From the NCBI GenBank assembly GCA_903821415.1, contig CAIJLF010000091.1:1-11110 (forward strand): a DNA stretch of 11,110 nucleotides, given 5' to 3'. The stretch's first letter is position 1, and each line of letters starts with the position of its first letter. The translations under genes and the position numbers were made by a program. This document shows, piece by piece, positions 1-7,414 of the stretch. The notes beneath the pieces are model-generated. The model worked only from the letters and a program-made list of their open reading frames with translations, was not told the origin of the DNA and searched no databases. Origin of the DNA: an uncultured bacterium. GTDB taxonomy: Bacteria > Patescibacteriota > Minisyncoccia > Phycocordibacterales > UBA9973.

Positions 1-57
1 CGCACCCTACCACTGGATCGTTACCAGACCGCTTGTTACAAGAACCCTGATTTTTAA
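1..57 (+). CDS. C-terminal end of an upstream protein (partial)
   Basis: Frame 1 is open from the window edge and reads RTLPLDRYQTACYKNPDF before a TAA stop at 55-57. It is more protein-like than the other two frames: frame 3 meets TGA at 48-50, and frame 2 gives a hydrophobic, unlikely reading. The stop lies 5 bases before the TTG start of the next gene, which fits tight operon packing. These 57 bases are clearly richer in G+C than what follows. Too little is present to name the protein. The single Cys near the end is compatible with an exported, Cys-bearing protein like its neighbour, but this is only a guess. Confidence 0.5.
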   Translation, partial: RTLPLDRYQTACYKNPDF

Positions 58-62
58 TTTTT

Positions 63-3000
63 TTGGATATTTTTAATACTCCTACTTTAATAGAAGCTGC
101 AAATACCAATTCAAGCTTATATTCAAACCCAAATCAATACAATTCAAATGACCCATATAAATTCAAGGTATCTGATGTTGTTAATTCACAAATCTTAACT
201 AGTGTCGTAGGATGTACTGGAGTAGTAAATAAAGTTGCTAAATGGATGTCTACAATACTTCAGTCTCCAGAGCAAATTGCTCAAATAGCCAGAGATGAAA
301 TTGACAAAAAGAAAGAACAATTAAAAGCAGCTTGTTCATCTGTCAAAGCGGGAATAGAAGCTGTTGCAGGCGGAATTCCTACTGTAAATGACATGGTAAA
401 ACCTGCTGATACAACACTTGCTAAAACACCAACATGCCAAGACAGAATTGACGCAACAAGCGATAAGCTTATTAGAGCCGCAATAGATCAAGAAAATGCA
501 ACAAGAGCTAGAGATTTCAAAGAACAATGTTTTGATGGAATAGCAATAACATTAGCTAAGAATCAATTGACCGCAATGACTCGCAGTGCTATGAACTGGG
601 TAAATTCTGGTTTTGGAGGAAACCCATTCTTTGTTCAAAACATGCAGCATATGACTTATAATTTAGAGAAAAATGTTATCAATACTGGTATTGATGCATT
701 GCTTGCTCCAAATAATATGAATCCATATGCTTTGGATTTCGCAAAAGCCAAGGTCGCAAACAAGGGAATAGTCTCAAGTTCAGCCCAGTTCCTAGGTGGT
801 CTTCAGTCAGATCTAAGTAACTTTGTCACAGACCCAACTTCTTACTACTCAGACAATACCTTAGGTAAAGCTCAAGATACTAGAACTGTACTTCAAAGAG
901 CTCAACAAGCAAATAATTCATTCGCAACAAACTTCATGTATGGTGGATGGAATGGATGGCTGGCACTAACTCAAATAGAGAAAAACAATCCTTTGGGCTT
1001 CAATATGATAGCAAATCAATACATTAATGAAATGGAATCAAGTGCAACCAATCAATTTAAAAGTGAAATAACGACAAATAATGGATTCATGAGTCAGAAG
1101 ACATGTGTCACTTATAATGATGACAAACTAAAACAATTACAAAAAGATTTATCTACATATCAATCAGCTTCAAATACGTCATGTAGTGGAACTGGTGCAA
1201 ATAGTGATGCTTGTGCTAGTGCTAAAGCTTCAATATCTAACACTCAAGATAAGATTAAAAATTTTGTTAGAGAATGTAAAGATGATGGTTGGAAAGTGAT
1301 AACTCCAGGAAGTCTTATAAAAGACAAAGTAACTAGTTATCTAGGTTCACCAGAACGTCAACTTGAAATCGCCAAAACAATTAATGATTCTTTAAATGCT
1401 GTTTTTTCTGTATTAATTTCAAAGTTAGAGGGGAGTGGACTCTTCGGGCTCTCAGACTCAGCTGTAAATGTGAACTGGACTGACAATATGAATACATTAT
1501 CGAATGACTCGACAGGGGGTACTGCCTATAACAATAACGGAGCTTATGATAATTTCGATCTCACTAAAAATCTTGGTAATACTTATATACATGATACTGT
1601 ATATGGACTTGGAACATGGAACGCAAAGGATAATATTACAACGACTATCAATGGCTTTAATAATAACAAGAAATTATATCCAAATCTTGCTCCAGAAATA
1701 TTCAATGATAAAGGTGAGCCTATCATAATAAATAATTCCTATTATACGGTTGATACACCAGGAACAACTAAAATTATGGATGAAGGTTATAATGTTTTTG
1801 AAAAAGGAGATAGAGTTTTCTGGGATGGAACTAAATGGCAAAATTGGAAATGTGGTCCTTTAGATGCAGATAACCAATGCACAATTCAAAAGAGCCCAAT
1901 AAAAAAGAGGGGGGTTATTCAATTACAACAAGATTACATAGTTGCAGCAAAAGCTATGATTGAGATCTTACCAAATGTAATGTCTAAACTGGGAGAACTC
2001 GACTATTGTATTCCTGGGCCGAACCCAAGTTATAAAACCAACTCTTCTGAAGCTCAAACTACATACCAGAACTGGGTAGGTTCTATTTATGTTGGAGGTA
2101 TAGACCGTTCAAATGAAAGATTTGGAACCAAAATTGATACTGCTGGAATGCCCACTTATGAAGCATTACATAATATTTTTAATGAAAACTTCGGTATTTG
2201 GACTGTTCTTAAAAAAACACTAGAACCTATAATAACAATATTTTCATGGATTTGTGATCGTGGTAGTAGTGGTGAATGTATTGGCAATTCTTATATATAT
2301 GTAAAAAATGGAGATTTTGATAAATATGAAGCCGCTCACTTAGCAAGCAAAGAGGACAGAATGAAGGCTGTATTAGAATATGTTAATTCAAATTTATTCC
2401 CAAATTTCTATGAAATATTTGATAAACAAATGAATGATCTTTATTTCAAAAATATGACTAGTCCTTATCTTGAAAGAGAAGATGTATCCTTAAATAAGCT
2501 AACAGACAAAAATCCTGGATATATACCTATGGCAGAGAATGGTCTTGATCTCACTAAAGATATTATGTATTACAATGATGAATACACACAAACTTTAAAG
2601 GATCTCGGTGATGCAGTAAAACAAGCTAGAGTTAACATAGCTAAACTTGAACCTATTAGAGATGAAGTTAGTGGTATTATTAAAGCTGCACAAGACAGAA
2701 GACAGGCTAATTTAGATCAATTAGTAAATGCTCCAAACAATACAGCAATTCTTGCTTGTGAAGCATTACAAAATGATTGCCTCAAAGGATTTACAAATGG
2801 TATGACAGTACCAGCAAATACAACAGCTGATGCTATTTGTTTAAAAACATACAATACTTGTATTGCTGACAAAACAGCAAGTGGTGAAATCCTAAGTCAA
2901 GCACAACTAGAAAGTATCTATAAAACATGTCTTTTAGAAGAGGATACTCAATTCTTCGAGGCAGAAGCCATAAGACAAATGGGTAATCCCGATGCAGAAA

Positions 3001-3590
3001 GATGTAACGATGGAATAGACAATGACCTAGATGGATTAATAGATTCAAAAGATCCTGATTGTCCTAGCACGGTTACTACAAACATGAAATGCTTGTCTTA
3101 TAACGACCGCGATATTCATTCATATTATTCAGACCTAGGCTGTGGTGATGGAAAATGTCTAGGAAAACTAACAGCACATTATTCAGGAACATCATGTGAA
3201 AACAGAAATTCATTAAATGACTGCTCTGCAACAGAAAATGTATATGCTGGTCCTTCTTTCCATTTTAACTGGGGCGATGCTTACAATAGTTATAAAGTAA
3301 AAACTTGTATGTGGGCAGATGTTACTCCTACAAATGGTCAATGCTCTCTTGTGCTTGGATCTGGTAAAGAAATTCACTCATACATATCAGACTTAAATTG
3401 TGTAGATGGTAAATGTCACGGTGTATTAAAAGAATCAACATATAGCCCTACTTCCTGTGAACGACGAGGACCAAATGATTGTACGACTACCGCTGTTATA
3501 ACAAGTGGACCTAAACGCGTTAGAGCAGGAACATTTGGCTTAGACCCATATAATGCTTATACAGTAAGTAACTGTCAGTGGACAAAATAA
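63..3590 (+). CDS. Giant Cys-containing surface-type protein with Ca-loop and C-terminal six-Cys repeats
   Basis: This 1175-residue protein has no named function that I know. Similar large proteins occur, from memory, in Parcubacteria beside VirB6-like genes. Residues 1-450 are mainly helical with scattered Cys and a well-formed segment around 171-190 (MTRSAMNWVNSGFGGNPFF). A motif DYCIPGPNP lies at 647-655. Residues 840-975 look like helical hairpins with paired Cys (CEALQNDC at 899-906, then CLKTYNTC). A calcium-type loop bracketed by Cys is at 981-1000, and two tandem six-Cys repeats fill 1007-1175. The many Cys and the Ca loop argue for an extracytoplasmic location, yet there is no N-terminal signal peptide and no clear membrane segment. 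The TTG start at 63 is the only practical start near the 5' end, since the next in-frame ATG is at residue 62. It has no Shine-Dalgarno sequence, so the true N-terminus is uncertain. It is probably co-transcribed with the gene ending at 57 and lies 52 bp before the next gene. Confidence 0.85.
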   Translation: MDIFNTPTLIEAANTNSSLYSNPNQYNSNDPYKFKVSDVVNSQILTSVVGCTGVVNKVAKWMSTILQSPEQIAQIARDEIDKKKEQLKAACSSVKAGIEAVAGGIPTVNDMVKPADTTLAKTPTCQDRIDATSDKLIRAAIDQENATRARDFKEQCFDGIAITLAKNQLTAMTRSAMNWVNSGFGGNPFFVQNMQHMTYNLEKNVINTGIDALLAPNNMNPYALDFAKAKVANKGIVSSSAQFLGGLQSDLSNFVTDPTSYYSDNTLGKAQDTRTVLQRAQQANNSFATNFMYGGWNGWLALTQIEKNNPLGFNMIANQYINEMESSATNQFKSEITTNNGFMSQKTCVTYNDDKLKQLQKDLSTYQSASNTSCSGTGANSDACASAKASISNTQDKIKNFVRECKDDGWKVITPGSLIKDKVTSYLGSPERQLEIAKTINDSLNAVFSVLISKLEGSGLFGLSDSAVNVNWTDNMNTLSNDSTGGTAYNNNGAYDNFDLTKNLGNTYIHDTVYGLGTWNAKDNITTTINGFNNNKKLYPNLAPEIFNDKGEPIIINNSYYTVDTPGTTKIMDEGYNVFEKGDRVFWDGTKWQNWKCGPLDADNQCTIQKSPIKKRGVIQLQQDYIVAAKAMIEILPNVMSKLGELDYCIPGPNPSYKTNSSEAQTTYQNWVGSIYVGGIDRSNERFGTKIDTAGMPTYEALHNIFNENFGIWTVLKKTLEPIITIFSWICDRGSSGECIGNSYIYVKNGDFDKYEAAHLASKEDRMKAVLEYVNSNLFPNFYEIFDKQMNDLYFKNMTSPYLEREDVSLNKLTDKNPGYIPMAENGLDLTKDIMYYNDEYTQTLKDLGDAVKQARVNIAKLEPIRDEVSGIIKAAQDRRQANLDQLVNAPNNTAILACEALQNDCLKGFTNGMTVPANTTADAICLKTYNTCIADKTASGEILSQAQLESIYKTCLLEEDTQFFEAEAIRQMGNPDAERCNDGIDNDLDGLIDSKDPDCPSTVTTNMKCLSYNDRDIHSYYSDLGCGDGKCLGKLTAHYSGTSCENRNSLNDCSATENVYAGPSFHFNWGDAYNSYKVKTCMWADVTPTNGQCSLVLGSGKEIHSYISDLNCVDGKCHGVLKESTYSPTSCERRGPNDCTTTAVITSGPKRVRAGTFGLDPYNAYTVSNCQWTK
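3003..3062 (+). other. Cys-bracketed EF-hand-like calcium loop (residues 981-1000)
   Basis: The encoded segment CNDGIDNDLDGLIDSKDPDC carries a D-x-D-x-D-G-x-I-D pattern, with side-chain ligands at loop positions 1, 3, 5 and 9, and flanking Cys separated by 18 residues. The Cys spacing is the same as in all eight copies in the next gene. It resembles EF-hand/dockerin-type calcium loops and the 'putative metal-binding motif' (MopE-type) seen in other surface proteins. Metal binding and the disulfide are inferred from the pattern. Confidence 0.75.
3081..3587 (+). repeat. Two tandem ~84-residue six-Cys repeats at the protein C-terminus
   Basis: Unit A (3081-3335, 85 codons) and unit B (3336-3587, 84 codons) align over their whole length. 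Shared blocks are IHSY.SDL.C.DGKC.G, then TSCE.R...NDC, then a closing Y..V..C.W. Each unit has six Cys at nearly the same spacing, which suggests three disulfides per unit. The DNA has diverged, so the duplication is old. I do not recognise the fold; a small disulfide-rich adhesion or carbohydrate-binding module at the tip of a surface protein is a guess. Confidence 0.8.
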
Positions 3591-3622
3591 TGTTTATTAA
3601 GTGAAAAGTTTAATTTAGGAAG

Positions 3623-3642
3623 TATAAAATATAAAATAATTT
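3623..3642 (+). promoter_or_regulatory. Possible promoter (-10 like) just upstream of the 3643 start
   Basis: The 52-bp gap contains two overlapping TATAAA-type hexamers at 3623-3628 and 3630-3635. If the second is the -10 element, transcription would begin at or next to the ATG at 3643, giving a leaderless message. No credible -35 box is visible, and the gap is so AT-rich that chance matches are expected. The only Shine-Dalgarno-like string (AGGAAG, 3617-3622) sits 20 bases from the ATG, too far to work normally. Confidence 0.3.
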
Positions 3643-6600
3643 ATGGAAAATAACCCAAAGAAAAGTAAGGCATTTATAATAACATTCATATTGGTTCTTT
3701 TGCTTTGTCTTGTGGGTTATTATTTCTATGCAAATAGAGCAAAAATATTTGATGCTAAAGGAGTAACCTCTATATCAAAAATATTTGCTCCACTTTTAGG
3801 CAATTCTAAAAGCGGATTAACTCCGGTAATTAATACAGACACAAACAATCCCAACTCAAGAATAAATGGCATAATATTAACAGATGCAGATAATAATAAA
3901 ATAATAAGAGCTGAAGCTGGTGAAAATTTAAAAAAGGGTGACGTCCTCTATATATCTGGGTTTAATAAAAACAAAGACCCAATAGTTATGAGAGCTATAG
4001 CAAATGACAGAAAAAAGTCTTTAGTTTTTGGTGTCGCAGGAGAAGATATAAAAATGGGTTCTATGGGAAATGTAATAATAGAAGGAATATTAAAAGGAGT
4101 TCCAACGAACAAGAATGAGGGGACACCATGGGGAGTTTTTAATACTCTTTATCTAAGTGATAAAAATTACGGAGGAATGACCAAAAATCCACCAACAGCA
4201 CCTTCTTTTATTGTCCCAGTAGGAAGTGTTCTAAAAGTAGATCCAATAGATGGGCATATCAAAATAGGAGGGTTCTCTAGTGGTCAAAATACTAATATTA
4301 GTAACAAAGATATCGGCAATCTTAAAATTTTTAATTCAACTCTGTTGAATGATGCAGATGCTAGCTTGCGAGACTATTGGAACTCAGTCTTTGGTGGCGG
4401 AGTTTTCAATAGTAATAACGATAGTTTAAATACAAATAATTGGAATAATAATGGTTTTGAACTTATACCTATTTCTATACCAGACAGTAATATTAGCAAT
4501 AACTATGATACCAATTTTCCTTTTGTGACAGCGACAGCGACACCAGGAACTATAAAGATAGGTGAAACATCTGTAATTAGTTGGACTTCTACGAAAACAA
4601 CATCTTGTAATTCTGGAATAGGGAATAGCACTCAAGTTGAAGGATCTTTCACTACACCTAAATTAACCAAAGATAGATCATATGTCATTGTATGTACAGG
4701 ACCTGCAGGGACAATAAGTAGTACTGTAAATGTAAATGTTGTAAACGATGGAAGCACGACTTCTCCAAATATTACAATAACAGCAGTTCCTTCTACTATT
4801 AAATCTGGGGGGACTTCTACTGTCAGCTGGACTTCGGAAAGAGCTACAGCTTGTACTGTAGATGTAAATAATGTGGCCGAAGGTAAAACAGGATCTTTCA
4901 CTACGCCTTCTCTTACTAAGAGTACTTCATATACTGTCACTTGTACTGGACCAGGAGGAACAAAAAGTGAAAATATTTTTATTATCATCTCAGATGGCAT
5001 ACCAAATGCTCAATGCTCTGACGGTAAAGATAATAACAACAATGGATTAATTGATATAGCAGACCCTAACTGTCATGAAGGAGGTGTCTTAAATGGTAAA
5101 TATCTTCCTACTCATTATTCAGAATCAGTGACTCCTTTTTCTACTGCCACAGAATGTTCTGATGGTAAAGATAATAATGGAGATGGTAAAATAGATGTAG
5201 CAGATCCTAACTGTCACGAGGGAGGTGTCATAACAGGTGCATATGTTCCTACTCATTATTCTGAATCAGTTTCTCCTCTTTCAACAAAAGGAGAATGTTC
5301 TGATGGTATAGATAATAATAACAACAGCAAAATAGATATAGCTGAGCCTAATTGTCATATTGGTGGTATTATGACGGGTGCATATAATCCTGATTATTAT
5401 TCAGAATCCAACTCTCCTCTTGCCGGCAATGCTCAATGTTCTGATGGAATAGATAATAACGGTGATAGTAAAATAGATATAGCCGATCCAAATTGTCATG
5501 TTGGAGGTGTCATTACAGGTACGTATGTACCTACTCATTATTCAGAATCAGTTTCTCCTCTTTCAAACAATCCACAATGTTCAGATGGTATAGACAATAA
5601 TAATAATGGTAAGATCGACGCAGCAGACCCAAATTGTCATGATGGGGGAGTTATCACAGGCACATATGATCCATCTTATTATTCTGAATCTACTTCTCCT
5701 CTTTCTGGAAATGCTCAATGTTCTGATGGTAAAGATAATAATGGAGATAGCAAGATAGACATAGCAGATCCTAATTGTCATGAAGGAGGTGTCATCACTG
5801 GTGTATATGTACCTACACATTATTCTGAATCTACACCTCCGTTTACTTTAAAAACAGAATGCTCAGATGGTATAGACAATAATAATAATGGTAAGATCGA
5901 CGCAGCAGACCCAAATTGTCATGATGGGGGAGTAATCACAGGTACATATAATCCTGATTATTATTCCGAATCAATTTCTCCTGTTACTGATTATAATTTC
6001 CCAACAGTAGATATAACAGCTTCAGCTACATCCGTACCACCAGGAACAGATGTCACCATTAGTTGGACATCTAAAAATGCCACATCTTGTAATTCAGGAG
6101 CAGGTAACCCTACTGACCCAGCTGGTTTTTTCACTAAAAACTTAAAAATAAGTACTTCGTTTACTATCGTCTGTAAAGGAGACTATGGTAGTACGGGTAG
6201 TAACATATTTGTTGAGGTCGCACCTATAAATGATGGTCTTGTCACTGTTTCAGTCACTACAGACTTTAATCCTATTACATCAGGAGAAAACGCTAAAATT
6301 TACTGGACATCTACTAACGCTAAATCATGTAACCCTGGAATTGAAAATAGCAAAAGTACTGCAACAGAAGGTTCTTTCACAACAGAGGCACTCACAAGTA
6401 ATAAATCTTACACTGTGACTTGTACGGGACCAAGTGGATCAGCGGGGAATAGTATTTTCATAAATGTAACAACATCAGAAGATAAGTCTGGCAATCCACA
6501 GTGTTCAGATGGTATAGACAACAATGGTGATGGTAAGATAGATGATCTAGATCCTAATTGTCATGAAAGAGGTGACATAAATGGACTTTATATACCAACT

Positions 6601-7317
6601 CATGATTCAGAAGAAACAGCTGCCAACCCATCAGATACAATAGCAACAACAAATTCTTGTGCTTTGATAGACAAGAATCCATTAGTATTTTCTGAAGATG
6701 AAAAGTCAAGACTCGCAGTTCTATTACGTAAGTTTTATCTCATATCTTCAACATTAAGAACAGAAGAAGACTTAACAACACTTTACAATCAAATAGAACA
6801 ACAAAAGACTTTCATGAAACAAACGGATCTATTGACCAAGCAATGTTATTTACAAACAAATGATGAATTAGACTACACGGATTTCTGTCTTAGAAATAAG
6901 GGATTATGCCCAGTAGGTGAATTTTTGACTAGTGCAAATACTGCTTTTGATAGTACAAATTTTGTCAGACATGGAAATCCATGGTTTACAAAGTACAATA
7001 CTGGCTCATATCCTTATACAAATGGTGATACAGGTTATTTTAGATATGATTTGTTAGAACAAAATGGTGGATGTAAAGCTGTTTCTGGCTATTATTATGG
7101 AACAGGAACAACAGACAGTGGAATGAACTTTGATTGTGCTACATTCAATAATTTTGATGGATATGGTAGTTGTACCCAGATGGCGGGTCGTGTCTTCTAT
7201 AAAGAAGGTCAAGATCCTAATAATTATCCACCTCTAGATTCAGTTTTGAAACAAGGTTGTAAATGGAAAGAAGGTGTATATTTTGATCAAACAGAAAGAC
7301 TTTTGAATATCTGGTAG
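3643..7317 (+). CDS. Membrane-anchored modular surface protein: phage-fibre-like, Ig-like and Ca-loop repeats
   Basis: This 1224-residue protein is probably a stalk-like surface protein anchored in the cytoplasmic membrane. A positively charged start (residues 1-9) and one hydrophobic helix at about 10-30 act as signal anchor. Then come a phage tail-fibre/decoration-like domain (about 75-211), an Asn-rich linker (250-292), and Ig-like domains at about 294-367 and 376-450, each with a conserved Cys pair and SWTS / CTGP motifs. Seven 47-residue Cys/Ca-loop repeats fill 457-785, followed by Ig-like domains at about 786-860 and 866-943 and an eighth Ca-loop repeat at 953-996. The C-terminal domain (997-1224) has a helical segment near 1017-1066 and Cys at about 1068, 1082, 1089, 1144, 1165, 1177 and 1206. 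ATG at 3643 is supported by the anchor helix immediately after it. It lies between the giant Cys protein and the VirB6-like gene, so a role as surface partner of that apparatus is inferred. Adhesion is plausible but not shown. Confidence 0.85.
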   Translation: MENNPKKSKAFIITFILVLLLCLVGYYFYANRAKIFDAKGVTSISKIFAPLLGNSKSGLTPVINTDTNNPNSRINGIILTDADNNKIIRAEAGENLKKGDVLYISGFNKNKDPIVMRAIANDRKKSLVFGVAGEDIKMGSMGNVIIEGILKGVPTNKNEGTPWGVFNTLYLSDKNYGGMTKNPPTAPSFIVPVGSVLKVDPIDGHIKIGGFSSGQNTNISNKDIGNLKIFNSTLLNDADASLRDYWNSVFGGGVFNSNNDSLNTNNWNNNGFELIPISIPDSNISNNYDTNFPFVTATATPGTIKIGETSVISWTSTKTTSCNSGIGNSTQVEGSFTTPKLTKDRSYVIVCTGPAGTISSTVNVNVVNDGSTTSPNITITAVPSTIKSGGTSTVSWTSERATACTVDVNNVAEGKTGSFTTPSLTKSTSYTVTCTGPGGTKSENIFIIISDGIPNAQCSDGKDNNNNGLIDIADPNCHEGGVLNGKYLPTHYSESVTPFSTATECSDGKDNNGDGKIDVADPNCHEGGVITGAYVPTHYSESVSPLSTKGECSDGIDNNNNSKIDIAEPNCHIGGIMTGAYNPDYYSESNSPLAGNAQCSDGIDNNGDSKIDIADPNCHVGGVITGTYVPTHYSESVSPLSNNPQCSDGIDNNNNGKIDAADPNCHDGGVITGTYDPSYYSESTSPLSGNAQCSDGKDNNGDSKIDIADPNCHEGGVITGVYVPTHYSESTPPFTLKTECSDGIDNNNNGKIDAADPNCHDGGVITGTYNPDYYSESISPVTDYNFPTVDITASATSVPPGTDVTISWTSKNATSCNSGAGNPTDPAGFFTKNLKISTSFTIVCKGDYGSTGSNIFVEVAPINDGLVTVSVTTDFNPITSGENAKIYWTSTNAKSCNPGIENSKSTATEGSFTTEALTSNKSYTVTCTGPSGSAGNSIFINVTTSEDKSGNPQCSDGIDNNGDGKIDDLDPNCHERGDINGLYIPTHDSEETAANPSDTIATTNSCALIDKNPLVFSEDEKSRLAVLLRKFYLISSTLRTEEDLTTLYNQIEQQKTFMKQTDLLTKQCYLQTNDELDYTDFCLRNKGLCPVGEFLTSANTAFDSTNFVRHGNPWFTKYNTGSYPYTNGDTGYFRYDLLEQNGGCKAVSGYYYGTGTTDSGMNFDCATFNNFDGYGSCTQMAGRVFYKEGQDPNNYPPLDSVLKQGCKWKEGVYFDQTERLLNIW
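3865..4275 (+). other. Phage tail-fibre/decoration-like beta domain (residues ~75-211)
   Basis: The order of short blocks matches a domain common in phage structural proteins. KKGDVLYISG is followed by an A..A......VFGVAGEDI segment, a G.V...G.L.GV segment, NTLYLSDKNYGGMT, a P.APSFIVPVGSVL segment and DGHIKIGG. In phage proteins the same order (G..VYVSG, then GV...DI, then G.LY.....GG.T..P..P...V..VG.V, then G.I.V) forms a beta-rich fibre, collar or decoration domain. The assignment is by recognition of motif order, not by search. Confidence 0.6.
4522..4992 (+). repeat. Ig-like domain pair 1
   Basis: Two adjacent domains of about 75 residues are encoded at 4522-4743 and 4768-4992. Both show ATP.TIK.G.TS..SWTS....C, GSFTTP.LTK..SY, and VCTGP or TCTGP, followed by a final beta strand. 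The SWTS...C and CTGP Cys residues would form the cross-sheet disulfide of an Ig/PKD-like sandwich. This domain type is common as a spacer in surface proteins of CPR bacteria. Confidence 0.75.
5011..5997 (+). repeat. Seven exact 141-bp (47-aa) Cys/Ca-loop tandem repeats
   Basis: Units begin at 5011, 5152, 5293, 5434, 5575, 5716 and 5857, exactly 141 bp apart with no insertion or deletion. Each encodes [QE]CSDG[IK]DNN..[GS].ID.A[DE]PNCH, then a G-rich segment and a Y.P..YSES tail. The DNN.D[GS]K.ID core has EF-hand loop spacing, and the two Cys are 18 residues apart. Units alternate: 1, 3, 5 and 7 read DNNNN, while 2, 4 and 6 read DNNGD. The tail alternates PTHY and P[DS]YY, except that unit 1 has PTHY. 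The array probably forms a calcium-stiffened rod. Confidence 0.92.
5581..5933 (+). repeat. 71-bp perfectly identical block in units 5 and 7
   Basis: Bases 5581-5651 (unit 5) and 5863-5933 (unit 7) are identical over 71 bp by direct reading, although other units differ at many silent sites. The copies are 282 bp apart, which is two repeat units. This points to recent duplication or gene conversion of a two-unit block. Confidence 0.85.
5998..6471 (+). repeat. Ig-like domain pair 2
   Basis: Domains at 5998-6222 and 6238-6471 repeat the pattern of the first pair: SWTSKNATSC...VCKG in the first, and YWTSTNAKSC...TCTGPSG in the second. The first is the most divergent of the four, with CKGDYG replacing CTGP.G. 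Together with the pair at 4522-4992 they bracket the seven-unit Ca-loop array symmetrically. Confidence 0.75.
6499..6630 (+). repeat. Isolated eighth Ca-loop repeat
   Basis: This 44-residue copy (residues 953-996) keeps the Cys pair at 18-residue spacing and has the canonical DNNGDGKID loop, but its second half is diverged (HERGDINGLY, then THDSEE). Its lead-in and first bases (CAATCCACA.TGTTCAGATGG) closely match those of unit 5, so the two probably share a recent origin. It links the second Ig pair to the C-terminal domain. Confidence 0.85.
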
Positions 7318-7396
7318 AAAAGTAGGTACTTATTACTAATTAAAGTGGTAATATTGATAGAAAAATATAGATTGATGAAGGTTTTTATAAAAAATT

Positions 7397-7414
7397 TGGT
7401 ATAATAAAAATAGT
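7397..7414 (+). promoter_or_regulatory. Extended -10 promoter giving a near-leaderless transcript
   Basis: TGG directly followed by a perfect TATAAT (7400-7405) forms a textbook extended -10 element. Transcription would start around 7412-7414, zero to three bases before the GTG at 7415. No Shine-Dalgarno sequence precedes that GTG. A poor -35 candidate (TTGATG, 7372-7377) lies 22 bp upstream of the -10, too far for normal use; an extended -10 can work without one. The site is in the 97-bp gap, the longest in the window. Confidence 0.6.

Noticed and set aside
1..3590. Recoded TGA (Gly), as in Gracilibacteria/Absconditabacteria, which would extend the first large gene upstream through TGA at 48-50
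   Set aside because: No in-frame TGA occurs in about 3,450 codons of the other frames, whereas recoded genomes use TGA often. The absence of TGA among the five stop codons seen is too small a sample to count.
3596..3614. ATTAA...TTAAT inverted repeat after the 3590 stop
   Set aside because: Five A/T pairs with weak wobble extension and no T tract; expected by chance in this AT-rich gap.
4632..5000. Minus-strand open frame of 122 codons opposite the Ig-like domains
   Set aside because: It mirrors the repeated Ig-like coding pattern, showing the same internal repeat in antisense, and has no start context; a shadow.
5011..5997. CRISPR-like array because of the regular repeats
   Set aside because: Repeats are 141 bp, contiguous, in frame and protein-coding with no spacers.
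7331..7353. Inverted repeat TATTAC...GTAATA after the 7317 stop, as a possible terminator
   Set aside because: The stem is only 6 bp (8 with a wobble), nearly all A/T, and is not followed by a T run, so it would be a very weak terminator.
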